Assembly: GCF_021462225.1 (NCBI RefSeq)
Contig: NC_061800.1
Coordinates: forward strand, 14,864,749-14,928,748
DNA length: 64,000 nucleotides
Direction: 5' to 3'
Source of the DNA: Girardinichthys multiradiatus
Lineage: Eukaryota; Chordata; Actinopteri; Cyprinodontiformes; Goodeidae
Shown here: piece by piece, positions 44,309 to 56,439 of the stretch
Layout of the letters: every line of letters starts with the position of its first letter
Position numbering within the stretch: position 1 is the stretch's first letter
The notes under the pieces: generated by a model
What the model saw: the letters and a program-made list of their open reading frames with translations, nothing else
Told to the model about the DNA's origin: nothing
Databases searched by the model: none
Translations under genes and position numbers: made by a program

Positions 44309-46395
44309 CACTATAGTCTGACACGGTTATTTGGTTTTTTATGCATTTTGGTTTAGCTTAACATGCTAACTTTCCTGCTTTAGTTATACTCCTGAAAAAT
44401 ATCACCAAGTAATGAAAGCTTTAATCAATCCATAATTCGATGTACCATCAATGCAGAATTATTAATGTCCTTGTTAAGCAACTTCTTAGAATTGAGAAAC
44501 TTTCCCAGCTTTGGTGTCGAGGGACCATGATTTTTATTGTGGTCTTAACTTGAAGGATCTTAGATATTCGTTTTTTGACCAAAACAGTGTCGGTAATGTT
44601 ATTAGCCGAAGAGTGACTTGTGAAAAGTCATATGATCAAAGTGATCTGTAGGTGGAATATAGCTTATATAGCCAAAATATGAGCAAGTAAAACCAACTGC
44701 GGATATGACCTGGGCTTATAGATGATGTCACTGGACAAAGACCCAGTTAATGGTTTGAATGTAGTTCAATGGGTCGAGCCTGTGGCTGCATTTGTGTAAC
44801 TGTGTCACTGTTTTTTATAGTGTATTGTGACCTTGCTTAGCATCCACCCAGTCACCCATCCCTCTGTGGATTGTCAGGCAGCAAACGAATGCACTGTGAC
44901 CCACAATGCCATTGTAGTTGCCAAGCAATCAAGCAGCAGGAGAAACATTGGAGCGGACATTTTTACGATGTCCTGTATTAGCGTCCTCCTCCCCTCTTGA
45001 AATGTAAACATTACCGTCCAGCCAAAAATGATCAACAACAATGCTTGATTCCCCCAAGCAGAGCAAACAGTGGCAACCATTTTTGTGGTGAAGCCCTTAT
45101 AAATTATCCAACTGTGTCCCCCAAGTGAGCGGGGGTGTATACATTTCATGTTGGCCCTGTATGTTCGTACCACCCAGACGTGGGTCCGTTAACGGGAAAA
45201 CCAACTTGTAGAGCTGGTTTCTTACTCATTGGCTTGTGCAGAAAGTCTGATTGTGATTTCCAACCAGAAAAGCGCTCTTTCTCAAGTCTATATTTTTTCA
45301 TCAATAGAGACTAGGGCTGAAACAATTCCTTGAATAATTCAAATACCTCGATAACTAAAATGAGAAATCAGTATCAAAGTTTCCCTCCAGTTACCTTCTT
45401 CATTCACAACATCCACCCAGTTGTCCAAAACAAGAGGAAGAAAAACACAAATATAAAAAGGATTTATTGATTATGATTAAATCCAGTAAATCTAGTATTT
45501 AGGATTTAAAATTTCGCAGCTCACCACTGTATTAAGATTTTATCCACTCTCCTAAACTGCTGACACATCTGGCTGTTTTGCAACATGAGCTGCATGTGCA
45601 GACCGCTGAGCATACTGTGTCATTACTGTTTCCGACTGGTCACTAATTAATGTGAAAATAGATTTCAGTATGGCCACTGTGGCTGTAATCACACGCTGTA
45701 TATTTTGTGTGCTTCACCATAAATACAAACAACCTGTGATTTATCCCCTCTGAAGTCAGCTCATCAATTGTCTGAAGCACAACGGACCTGCTAAATATTG
45801 AAGAAAGACTTTACCAGTCTTCGCTGTGTTTCTGTTGAGGGGAAAGCATCCTTGAAATGCAGAACAGCAGGTGCTTATAGCGAGAACACACCCCCGACAG
45901 TGAAGGAACCGCATCGAAGGCTGGAAATCTCTCTTGCTTTCATGTTTGAGGCAGGAATCAGATTAAAATAACCTCTGGGAGGTGTGTAAATGTGAGAAAT
46001 TAAAAACACAGTGGCTTTCAGTGTGGGTTTGCTCTTACAGTTTGCTTGAACTATTTTATTCATGTTTTGATAGTCATTTACAACCTAATTTGTTCTGTTA
46101 TTATGAAAACATACCATTCATATTTTGGCTGGTGGCTGAGTTTTCCACCATAAGCTCAGTAAATAGCAAGCACACATATTATAGCATCATTACAGCAAAC
46201 TGTAGCAAGGGAAAAATGCTGACAACACAGCCTCCCCTCACCTTTTTTATGGCACAGTTACATGATATTTATGCATTAAGTTTGCCTATACATTTTGGTC
46301 ACTCTGACAACATATTTTCCTGCACTAGAGCAGAAAAGTTGATTAGACTAGGGGGGGTAGAAATCACACATTTACCAAAAAAGCCTTTATGATCG
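44309..46395. other. Non-coding interval
   Basis: No exon recognised. A 136-codon open frame at 45982-46392 has no recognisable domain and no splice or promoter context. A GC-richer patch at 44.87-45.19 kb is unclassified. Confidence 0.4.
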
Positions 46396-46399
46396 GTGA

Positions 46400-46815
46400 G
46401 ACCTTTGGGAGAGTAAAGGTTTTAGAGTGGCCTAGTCAAAGTCTAGGATTCTGTGATGATATTTCACCTTATGTCTTATGTGTATTAAAACAATTCCTCA
46501 TAGAAGAGTGGGCTAAAACTACCACAGGCTTTGAAATGGCTCATTTCCACTTATAACAAACATTGACCTGTGGTCCAAGGTTGGCACAATTAGTTACTAG
46601 GAGGCAGTTACTGTTTTCACAAAGAACCAGGTTTGTTTAGATACCTTTTACCTTTAATAAATTAAACTATCATTTGATAACAGTTTTTTGTATTTACTCT
46701 GTTTATCTTTGACATTAAATTCTGTTTGATGATCCCAAACATTTAAGCATGGCAAAAGAGCAAAAACAAAATAAATTTGTAGTGGGGCTGTTACTTTTTC
46801 AAAGAACTGTATTTA
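46400..46815 (+). mobile_element. Tc1-like relic, family C (3' part)
   Basis: TTTTAGAGTGGCCTAGTCAAAG near 46,420 equals the segment at 14,808. CACAGGCTTTGAAATGGCTC and a closing GGGGCTGTTACTTTTTCAAA before GAACTGTA match that family's 3' region. No catalytic frame survives. Confidence 0.55.
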
Positions 46816-47329
46816 TATTTATTAAACAAAATGTATAAATGGTTTTAGGCTTTCCAGGACCCCACCATTCATTACTAGCTGATGCATTTTCTTTGCCTCT
46901 AAAAACTGGGACAAATTGCATCCTGGGACTAATACGGGGTAGATATTAATGCTCTGATGCAGAGGATGCTCCATGTGATGGATACACAATTCTTGCACAG
47001 CAATTTTTTTTCTGTCTTCCTTCCAGGTTATTTCACTAAACTCTTAGCTTAATTGTTTTGTACTAAATCGACATTCTTTGAAGTAGTTTGGGGGGGGAAC
47101 ACACACACATTCCTGCAGTAATTACGAGTCTCATGGCGGTAACAGGTTACATTTTACTGGGTCAAAATTCATTTTTCTGGGCTGCAACTCAGTTATGTGT
47201 TGCTACATTTATCCAGGATACAGTATGAGGTTCTGTGTGTGATCCAGGTCATCATCTGACTGAGAAGCCAACAGTTTGGTCTGACGGATGGGAATCTGAA
47301 AGTAAATGCAGGTAAATGCAGGATTAGGG

Positions 47330-47654
47330 ATACTTAAGTGTTGAAACATGGCCAGGATCATGGCACAGCAGCAGCAGCGGTCTGCGCTGGGCTCAGCTGA
47401 AAAGCAGCTCACAAGTTAAACGGGAGAGCCGCTTCCCTGTCTCCATGCCTACCGTGAGGGCTGTTCATGTTTAGCTGGAGCATGCTCAGTTTGGCTCGCT
47501 TCCCTCTAACAATAGCCAGTGAGAGGGCTCGCACTGACACACACTCTCAGAGTCTACCCCAGCTCGCAGTGGGAGCGAGACGGAGAGGAGAGGCTGCATG
47601 CTGGGCTGCTGAGCTCATAGCACAATCCAATCTACAAACGGGATCCTAACAAAG
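47330..47654 (+). other. Candidate alternative 5' non-coding exon
   Basis: A GC-richer block (CAGCAGCAGCGGTCTGCGCT; GGGAGCGAGACGGAGAGGAG) in AT-rich DNA ends at TAACAAAG|GTAGGC, a plausible donor. Short upstream open frames only, so 5' UTR if an exon. With the block at 23.07-23.34 kb it could represent two alternative promoters of one plus-strand gene reading out of the window. Confidence 0.4.
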
Positions 47655-50600
47655 GTAGGCACCCAGACCTGCTGATATTCAACTGTATTTGCCTCCTTTT
47701 AATCTCTTGCTGAAGAGTTTGTAGCATTCTTAGTGACAGATATGTGAAGCAGAGCTATAAAGTGGAGAAGAAGATGAGGAGGGACCATGTGGTCTGCTTT
47801 GTGAGTGACAGGGCTGCACTTTTCACGCAGATATCTCCATGTAAGCTTGTGAAGAATGTCTTCCACAGAGCGAAGGTCTCATTTCATGAATGGCTCCTGC
47901 AATTTGTGCATTTCTTCAGCTTAAACTGAGGTGTAGTAGTTGAAAAAGCGGGGACTGATGAATTAATTATGCTGCCTTGTATGGAGTGAAGCTGGAGGAT
48001 GACAGCAGGTGTAATGAGATGCTTTGCATGGACACAGATAGCTGTTTTAGCCTCTTTTGATACTGCTGCCCCATTTTACAACCACCGCTTTGCTTATTCA
48101 GATCTTCATACAGCATATCTCGCATTTTTGGAGCCTCTTGACTTGGATGGTACTATACAAAAAAGGAGACCTTTACCTAAAAGAAAGCTTAAAAAAATCA
48201 AAATGTTACCTAATCTGCAAGCAGATGAAATGTGAGAAGCTGGTCCCTTCGCCTCGCTAACCATTTCAAATTGTGTGTGTGTGTGTGTGGTCTGTCTGCA
48301 TGTGTGAGAGCTGGTCAGACTGAAAGGTATCTCCAGTGTTATCATGTAGTCTCGCCCTATTTCTCTCTAAGGCACATTCAAAGAGATCCACTCATTCTCT
48401 CACTCACACTAAAAGATTCAGCAGCCACATCCCACAAGATTAATTATTGTGGCTGATGAATTCCTGCTTGGTCGATAGTGTGTTCCTCTGCAGCTGGCCA
48501 GCCCCTTGTGTCTCTGCTTGGGTGTGCTGTTGGCTGATCTCAGAGCCGCATGAATATAAAACGGCCTTGTCTGTGGCCTCAGATGTAAACGAGAAGTGAT
48601 ACAAATGAATGGCAAACTTGGAGGTGAATTCCAACTTCTTTAGGCGCTACAGTAAGTGCTAAGTGATACTCGTCCATGATTAGTTACATTGTAGGTTGTG
48701 CATATAGCTAGTTTATCAGGTGCAGATGTGGGCAGACCCTAAATGATAAGTGGGCTTATCAAATCTTTTAGCTTTTAGCTGCTTAATTTCTCCTGATCTC
48801 ATCTTTAAACAGTGGTTTTAGCACTTAAAGGGAACGTTTAGGTTTTGAAAGTGAGATCTAAGAAGCTGAGACAATACATGATAATGGATTCATGATAGTT
48901 AGATGAAACAAGATTTTAACAAGATATGGGAAAACTAAAACATTTATTTTTCTCGGAAGCCGGAACTCGGAGTTTGGAATGTCAGCCCGTCCATGTTGAG
49001 CAAATTTCGACTGCATGTCAGAAAACATGAGAATGTGAGATCTGCTTATTGTTGTCTGCTTCTGGTAGCAAAACAAGCAGATAGCATTGTATTTCCCTGT
49101 GTTTTAATACTAAAAGAACATTTTCACAATTACATAGTTTACAGGAATTTTTGTTGTACTTGATTAAAGATACTCAGTCTATCAGATTTACTAATAAGTA
49201 GCTAATTCGACAATTTTTGTTAGTCTAAATACATGGCAGCCATAGAGGATACCAGTCATTGGGGGTGCTAGGTGATGTCTGATTTTACACGACAGAATTG
49301 CGATTTCAGTGGAGTTTCTCTCATATTCTTTACAACTGGCATCTTAAAACATACAACTTCTGCCTACAAACAGAGTGCAGTGGGGGTTGCTTTATTTGTG
49401 TTGCGTAGATAGAGAGTGTCCAGTTTAAAGAAATGTCCGATCATATAATTATCTTGGAATAAAATGGCAACTATGTAGAATTTGTTGAGACAGATGTGTC
49501 TAACAAGAATTTCGTGGTGCTTTAATATCGCACATTGCTTGCTATTTAATATTTTATCTATAGTTGATAACTGCCTTTGCATCTTCATTTAGGATAAATC
49601 TAGATGAGTTGATCCCCGAGGCTGAAGATAACATCTATTCCACGAGGTGCCAAGACCAAAGCAGACTTCTACCATCTTATAATAACTCTCAAAAATGTTG
49701 GCGCATTTTCTGCAAATGCTATTTTATAAATCTTCAAACTGTCATCGCTTGCATTGGCCATTTATTTACACTGCATACAGTTATCTTTATTCACACCTGA
49801 AACTGAGCCTGGAGGCAGTGTGGCACCGATAATCTTCTTGTGTGAAACAAGAGCTTACAATAAAATATGTAAAGTATTTCCCCCCAGAGTTACTGCCTAG
49901 CAGAAAAGTAAGGCATTCATTTAAACTGCTGTAGAATTTGTTTTTGCTTTTAACACCATATTACTTTTATATCAAGATGGTTACTGTGACAAAACCACCA
50001 TGGCTTGTTTTTACAGTTTTAATTGTTTTAAGACAGTAGAAGTCTGTTTAGCTCTTGACACCTGGCGCTAGTCGTTAGCTTCAGCCTCTACAACAAACTA
50101 ATCTAGATTTATACTAAATGAAGAGGCCAAGAGGGCTATCTGATGCAGTTAATATATTAACTGTATGTGACCTTTTATATCCTAAACTATTCCTTTTAAG
50201 GAGACCAAAGATAGATAGATATTTATTGTTGTCTTCTTCTGACAAGGTCACCTGTCGTGCTAACACTGGAGGAGATCCTCCATACTTCACTCACCAAACC
50301 AGATAAAATTTCAGCTGATGGGATGAAACAGATAATTAAAAGACAAGAGAGCTGGACACATGCAGTGACAAAGGGGGAGCAGAAAATAGAGGATTGTGGA
50401 GTGATGGATGGCAGACTCAGAGCGAGAGAGAAAGGCAGAATGAGGTCCTCTCTTTCACCAAGCGGGATACTGGAAAATAAATTGAGATGAAATGAGCAGG
50501 TTTGCATAGAGATATTGATGCTGTGGAGCAGGAAGTGAGAGGTTCGGACTCGGGGCTTAGGAGGTTCATGTGAGGCTAATCATCTCTGTTAGGGCCACCA

Positions 50601-51859
50601 AAAGACTTCCTGGGGTAGGTAACTAACAATTTCCATCTACAGTTGATAAATAGATAAAAAGCTACAGTGAAACTTTAAAGGGTAATTAAATGGTTTGTCT
50701 GTTTTAGTCAAAACGGTTATTCCTGTAGCAGTTATATAGAAAAGGAGGGCGGTATTGAAGCATCTTCTTTTTAGCTCAAGGTAGAAAAGTATGACTAACC
50801 CATCGTATTCTGTCAAGGTTGATTGTCAGAGCTGGGAGTACAATAGCTCAGAGGAGCTTTAGGTGTAGTGACACTGTTGTTCTTATTTTGCTCCCTTTGC
50901 CCCCATTTTAAAGTGAAAGACGGTTTGGAGTTAGACAGGTTTCTATTTATGGCTTTAAATGGGATGCTGCTGTATGTTGTACTTTGCTGCTGTATGTTGT
51001 ACTCTCAGGAGGCTTTTACTACCTGCTTTCAGATAAAACAGGGCGAAAAGGATTCAGGATTTTTTTTTTCCATCAAACAAACTCCAGATCCTGTGCTTGT
51101 TTACAACAATATTTCCCCTTATACCAGCACCAAAAGCTCCAGCTTTAACTGCATTAAACTGGTTCACATTCAGCACTATTTGTTTGCTGGACCAGAGGAA
51201 AGTGGGACTTTTCTCAGAAGCTGGGGGTGGACACATAAAAGCGGTTCCAGTGGTAAACTTTTGCCCCTGCTTGTTTAGCATCAGCTCTTTGTGTTTTGAT
51301 AGCCGCCAGCAGAAACTCTGGCACCGTAAAATGGGTGCTATCTTGGTATCAACTCTACTCAGAAGCTTCTCCAGCTTCAGGAGCTGGAGGCAGCAAATCA
51401 AAATGTTATTAGCAGCACGGTTAAAACTTTCAAGTTACTTCTGATTTGATCAGCCTAATATAAGGCAAAGGACAATCTGGAGTTTCAACATTGATAGATA
51501 GATTGTGGACTGACAAATATAAACTTCAAGAGCATAGAATTCATGAACACTGGGAGGAAGTGTCTGTGTAAACCCTGCTAACGGTACAACTTAATGGACA
51601 ACTGTAAAATGCTGTGAAAGTCCAGCATTTAAGCTTTTAAATTTTTAATGATTGTGTTTTTGTTCAAGTATAAAAAAATAGACATCATTATAGCTTCAAC
51701 AATTGGTATGTTTATAATGGAGTTTTGACGATAATTCAGACTGAAAGACTCACCCCCATCATCTGCTCTGACCAATGTCTTCGCCATGCGTCTTTCCTCC
51801 ATGCAATCAGCGTTAAGTCCGCAGGTCTCTTCAGCCAATCAGCCTCTGATGCTCCGCTT
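47655..51859. other. Non-coding interval, probable intron
   Basis: No exon supported. A (GT)n array lies at 48271-48289. Small opposed open frames at 51.05-51.44 kb on both strands are chance. Segments near 48.4-48.6 and 50.2-50.5 kb have a balanced, unique composition of the kind seen in conserved non-coding DNA. Confidence 0.4.
48271..48289. repeat. (GT)n microsatellite
   Basis: About nine GT units. Confidence 0.9.
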
Positions 51860-52140
51860 TTAACGACCTTCAGCCATGGATCTCCTCGCCCGTCAGCTGA
51901 GCTTGTCCCTCCTCCGCCCCACCTCCACCATCTTCCTTCCCATCTCCTCCCGGCTTCCTCACTTCCCCTGGCCTCCAATCCAACACCAGTTTTGGGTCCC
52001 GGGGAGAAAATATCTAATTCTAAGCCTAAAATGTATATCTAAGCTCACGCCATTCTCAGCATTCATGTCGTCCTCCGGGGTCCGAGTGCCAAAGTAATAA
52101 TCATGTATCCATATATTAATAAACTTTTCTAATTTCCATA
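51860..52140 (+). repeat. Pyrimidine-rich block ending in an AATAAA-type signal, possible retroelement tail
   Basis: A C/T-rich stretch (CCCTCCTCCGCCCCACCTCC) passes into GTCGTCCTCCGGGGTCCGAG and ends ATATTAATAAACTTTTC. Short open frames in two registers are not recognisable. It may be a dispersed repeat or processed relic. Confidence 0.3.
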
Positions 52141-54855
52141 TTTGAGCTCTTTATGAGTCTTTTCAGGTTGAATTATCTTTGCAGCAGAAGGAAAGCAGAT
52201 AGATTATACCATTTTGTTGTAATTGTTTCTGTAAACTCAAGGTCATCATATTGCAAGATTCTCATATTGACCCGTGCCTTGTAGCAATATACCAATTAGT
52301 TAGACCAGTTATGGAAATTGTCTGTTTATTTTTTAGAAATTATTCATTATGTACTGCACCGAAGACAGAGGAACAAAGAGAGAAACTTGGTGAAAAGCAT
52401 AGATGGGATTAAAGCTGGTATATGTTGTAATTCATCAGCAGTAAAATAAAGTTATAGCTGAATTTAAAGATCATGCTAGAGGTGATCATGGATTGCTCTC
52501 GAATGCAGCATGCTTGTAAATACTTACTAAAGAGTTCATACATCCTACAGCTGCTGATGCTTGTTAATCATGTCCCTGTAAACTCTACTGACAGTTGATC
52601 AATGTCTCACCTTCCCTTTTCATTCCCAATCCCTTCCCTGGATATCTCTCACCACATTGCTAATAATCTCTTCCTTCAGCTCTACCCTTTCATTTCTCAT
52701 CCCTTCTTCCCCTGTCCTCTGCTCCATTTTTTTTATTATTTTTCTTTGATTCCTTCTGCATCTGTTATTTAATAACCTCTCCTATCCCACAATAGAATCA
52801 CAGGTTTATCCTTGGCTTCTCAAAGAGAAACAACCAGGGGGTTTCCTGCTCTCCTCTCCCCCTCTTTTCTCCCTTCCTTTGCTCTGCCCATCGTTAAAGA
52901 CAGCGCAGGTCATGCGATGACATCCAGAAGGGCTTCAGCAGATACAGATCCTTGTAGATGCCTGCAGGAGCCATTCGGTTGATACCAAGGCCTTGATGTA
53001 TCTCTGATGGGTACTTGTTAACGCTGGCAATTTGCCGACAAGAAAGCCTTTTGGAAAACCTTGACACCCCTCTGGAAGGTCAAGGTTCAGTATTGATTCT
53101 GAGGAATATGGTTGATTTTAAAGTGGCTATTTTTGTTCTATTGACTCAGACTTTTTTCTGTTAATTTGACCAGAACCATATCACCTCACTTGTTTCTGCC
53201 CCATTAGTCTGAAAAACAATTTTTCAGTTGCAAGATATCAGTTGATTTCAAATTATAGAGAAAAAATTGTAGTTTCAGGTGTTTTTCCTGCATTGTCCTG
53301 TCATTGCTGCTAAAGCTAGTTTTGTCCCGCAGTGCTGCTGCAGCCATAACCAACTTAATATATGCGCACATAATAGATTGCATTGTGCCCGATTTCAAAC
53401 TTGTTGGTTGTAATTGCTTTTCTTACCATAATTCCTCATCCAACTTGTCTCTGATGAAGACACAGTGGTTCCGGGTGGTTAGCCAGTTTGCAAAATAAAA
53501 AGCTGTAATATCCATATGAAAGTTGTCCTTTTTGCTCTGAGGCAACTGATTCAGCTCTGAACATTTGTTTGCTTCTCTTCCTCCTTTAATGCTTGCATGT
53601 TCTGCATATTGATTGAGGAAAATTCTCTATAAAGCTGCTCTCACTCACATATTTTTATGCTTCTGCTGTCAGACAGTAAAATATGTCTGTAAAGCATGTT
53701 GTTAATACTCTAGGTTATCCGTGGCTGCTATAAAAGTACTCTAAAAAAGGCTGAGGGGCTCTAATAAAACTAGAACTTACAACTGCACTGTCATTGGACA
53801 ACTACTTTCCACTTACCCTAAAAACAGTGATGGGAGTTTAGGAATATTTTACACACAGTGATCACTTGCATACAGGGTCAGAAGCTGCTGAATGTCTTGA
53901 ATGTTTTAATACACAAGCGCACAGGGACAACGCTGCACATGTGCACTGCTTAAAAAACTTACAAATGCCTTTGTGATAAAAGGAGCATTTCACAGAATGC
54001 TAAACTATCTGTAAATTTAAAAAAATTACAGAAGAAATCAATTTCTGAAACACCTACAAAATGACTTTTTGTATTTTTTGCCAAATACTGGTGATAAAGA
54101 AAAGGTTCTATGAAAATATTTTAACAACAGATTTGATTTCCTGTATCTATCCTGTAACAAAACACAGTTAGATTTTATGATGTACTTGTGATCAGCCCCA
54201 CAGTTACACAGCTCAAATTCTAATTTTGTTTTAGTCAAAATAAAAAGTTCTGATTATCACGTTAAGGGTTCACACTTTGGAAATAAAATAAAATAAAACC
54301 TAATTCACTGAAAGGTATCATCAGTTTAAATAAGATCTGGTGTTTTAACAGTTTTTTTTATTATTACTGCACTCTATAAACAGTGCTCAGTTAAAATAAT
54401 CCACTCATGTTATTTTTCTTCCCCAGTGTTGGGTCAGATATGGACCAATTCATTCCTGGGTAGACTGATTTTTAATGGGAAACGATTTAATTCGGACAAC
54501 TAAGATTCCCTTTACAAAAAGTGTGACTTTCTAACAATTAGTAATTAGCAACTTTTCAGCTGCCAGTGACTTAGCACGTCACAGTAGAATGTGAATATAA
54601 AAAGTTCTACAATACATTTTGTCTGTAATAAATGCCAACACTAAAACAAATCACTGCATTGCTATGGTCTCCTTTTGGTCCATTTAAATTATATGCAGAC
54701 TGTATACAACAGAAAAAAATAAAAGTACTCTATAGCCTGGAGTGCTTATAGGGCAGAATCTTTAATCAATGGATTCTGCTTAAAACAATAAAATAAACAC
54801 AACACATAGATTAATTCAACATAGGCTGATGCTTTCGGGCCTTTTTTTCTGTTAA
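52141..54855. other. Non-coding interval with a pyrimidine-rich tract
   Basis: C/T-rich sequence at about 52,600-52,900 on the plus strand; otherwise AT-rich. No exon or transposon recognised. Confidence 0.4.
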
Positions 54856-54859
54856 TTAT

Positions 54860-55076
54860 GATAATTTTTCTGCTTACAGGTAATGAAAACATGCCATTTA
54901 AAATTATGATATTACGTCAGACCAATAAAAAAACATTTTAATAGAGAAATGTGGGTTTAATGAAAGATATGTTTAATACCTGCTTAAAGGTTGTTCTTTT
55001 TCAAAAGGAACGTTTAATGTGACAAATGAGCCTCATTGGAACCCATATTCTAATTTATTGAATATGACTGTACATC
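54860..55076. mobile_element. Tc1-derived MITE-like fragment
   Basis: ATTACGTCAGACCAATAAAA and a closing GAACCCATATTCTAATTTAT before TTGAATATGACTGTA are terminal-repeat pieces related to those around 5,690 and 20,470. No coding sequence remains. Confidence 0.5.
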
Positions 55077-56140
55077 GTGAGCCCCACGTGGGCCGCTGTC
55101 TATTATCTCAGATCCTATTATTTAGCTGAGTTTTCCTGCGCTTACATTTTAATCTCTCACTCTTTTGGAACATTTTTTTCAGTTTGTAGGATTAGCATGA
55201 TGAAAAAAGAAAGCATTCTGCTCTTTGATTCCTTTTAAAAAAGAGCACGTCAGACTGAGTTTATTTCTCTCTGTCTGATGAGCTGTTTAAACGAGACAAT
55301 AAGTGCTTTAATAAGATACATGAGTGATTTTATTTTCCCATTTCTTTTCTTCTTCTTTCATCATCAGCTGTTTTTCTTTTTACTATATTTACCTTCAACC
55401 TTCCCTCTCACCGTCCTGTCTCTATTCATTCCCAGTGATGAGGTGACTCACGCAGCCATCTGCTGCCCAGCAAATCTGCTCCTGCCTTATGACCCTCATT
55501 CTGTGTATTAACACTGCTCCTGGGGTGACACTGATATCCATCCCTGACTGATCTATACCTACTTATCTTAACCTGAAATACCTTCCTCCCCCTTCTCTTC
55601 CTCGTGTGTGGCTATTATCAGATTTTACTTTTACATTCCTTTTCTCTTCTTAAGATGAATTAATTTCTGCAAGTGTTGTTTCCCTTCATTTCACCTGATA
55701 CTATTTGTTGCTTGCCCTCGTCTGCCTCTACATATTTTGGCGCCCAGGAGACAGGTTGTAGGAATGAGGTCAGACAGTGTGTGTGCCAGGGTGTGTGGGA
55801 GCATATGGGCATGAATTTAAGCAGACTGTGTGGATGTTTTGTTTATGTAGGTACCAGTTCTGCTGATTGTATTATGATCCTCTGGAGAAACAACATCAGA
55901 AACAGGAGAACTCTCTAAGGGGCAGGTCTGTGGGTTCGAAGGTGTGTGGAAGTGTGTGAGGTTTTGCTACAGATGACCATGATTGTTAGGTTTTATCCAT
56001 TTTTAGTTACTCTAACTGTTTAATTTTCTTTGCTAACCTTTACCACAACAATTAGCCTATATGACACTATATGAGATATGATATTTTCCAATATTGAACT
56101 ACACAAATTAATTTTAATGGAGGCCAGTTACTGCAAAGTT
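55077..56140. other. Non-coding interval
   Basis: Contains the E-box palindrome CCCACGTGGG at 55083-55092 and C/T-rich stretches. Open frames at 55.28-55.92 kb are unrecognised. Confidence 0.4.
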
Positions 56141-56142
56141 TA

Positions 56143-56225
56143 AGTCAAGTCAAGTTTATTTATATAGTGCTTTTCAGCAACAAGGCACTCAAGGCACTGA
56201 GAGTCATCAGGGTCCTCCTCTTTAA
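56143..56225 (-). repeat. LINE/SINE tail, reverse orientation
   Basis: AAGTCAAGTCAAGTTTATTT, then ATATAGTGCTTTTCAGCAAC and AAGGCACTCAAGGCACT, is the inverse of a fish retroelement 3' end (compare the tail at 44,240-44,308). Confidence 0.65.
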
Positions 56226-56439
56226 AACAAAAGCAGCTTGAAAGTTTCCAAATACACACACAGCTTTAGCTGGTTGATCTTTATGGAGGCCATATATTTT
56301 ACTGTTTGGGGTCTTAATCAATTATATGATAAGTAGGGATATATTGCTACATGTATAAGTACTGAAAACATTCAGTTTGAATAGACCAAAGCCTTTTGCC
56401 AACCTTTTTCAAAAGTGATTAGCAATGTCTGAATTAAAC

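Noticed and set aside
45982..46392. 136-codon plus-strand frame
   Set aside because: Low-information composition, no recognisable domain, no supporting splice or promoter context; expected by chance in this length of AT-rich DNA.
51054..51444. Opposed 115-codon frames on both strands
   Set aside because: Mutual overlap and lack of recognisable content suggest chance.
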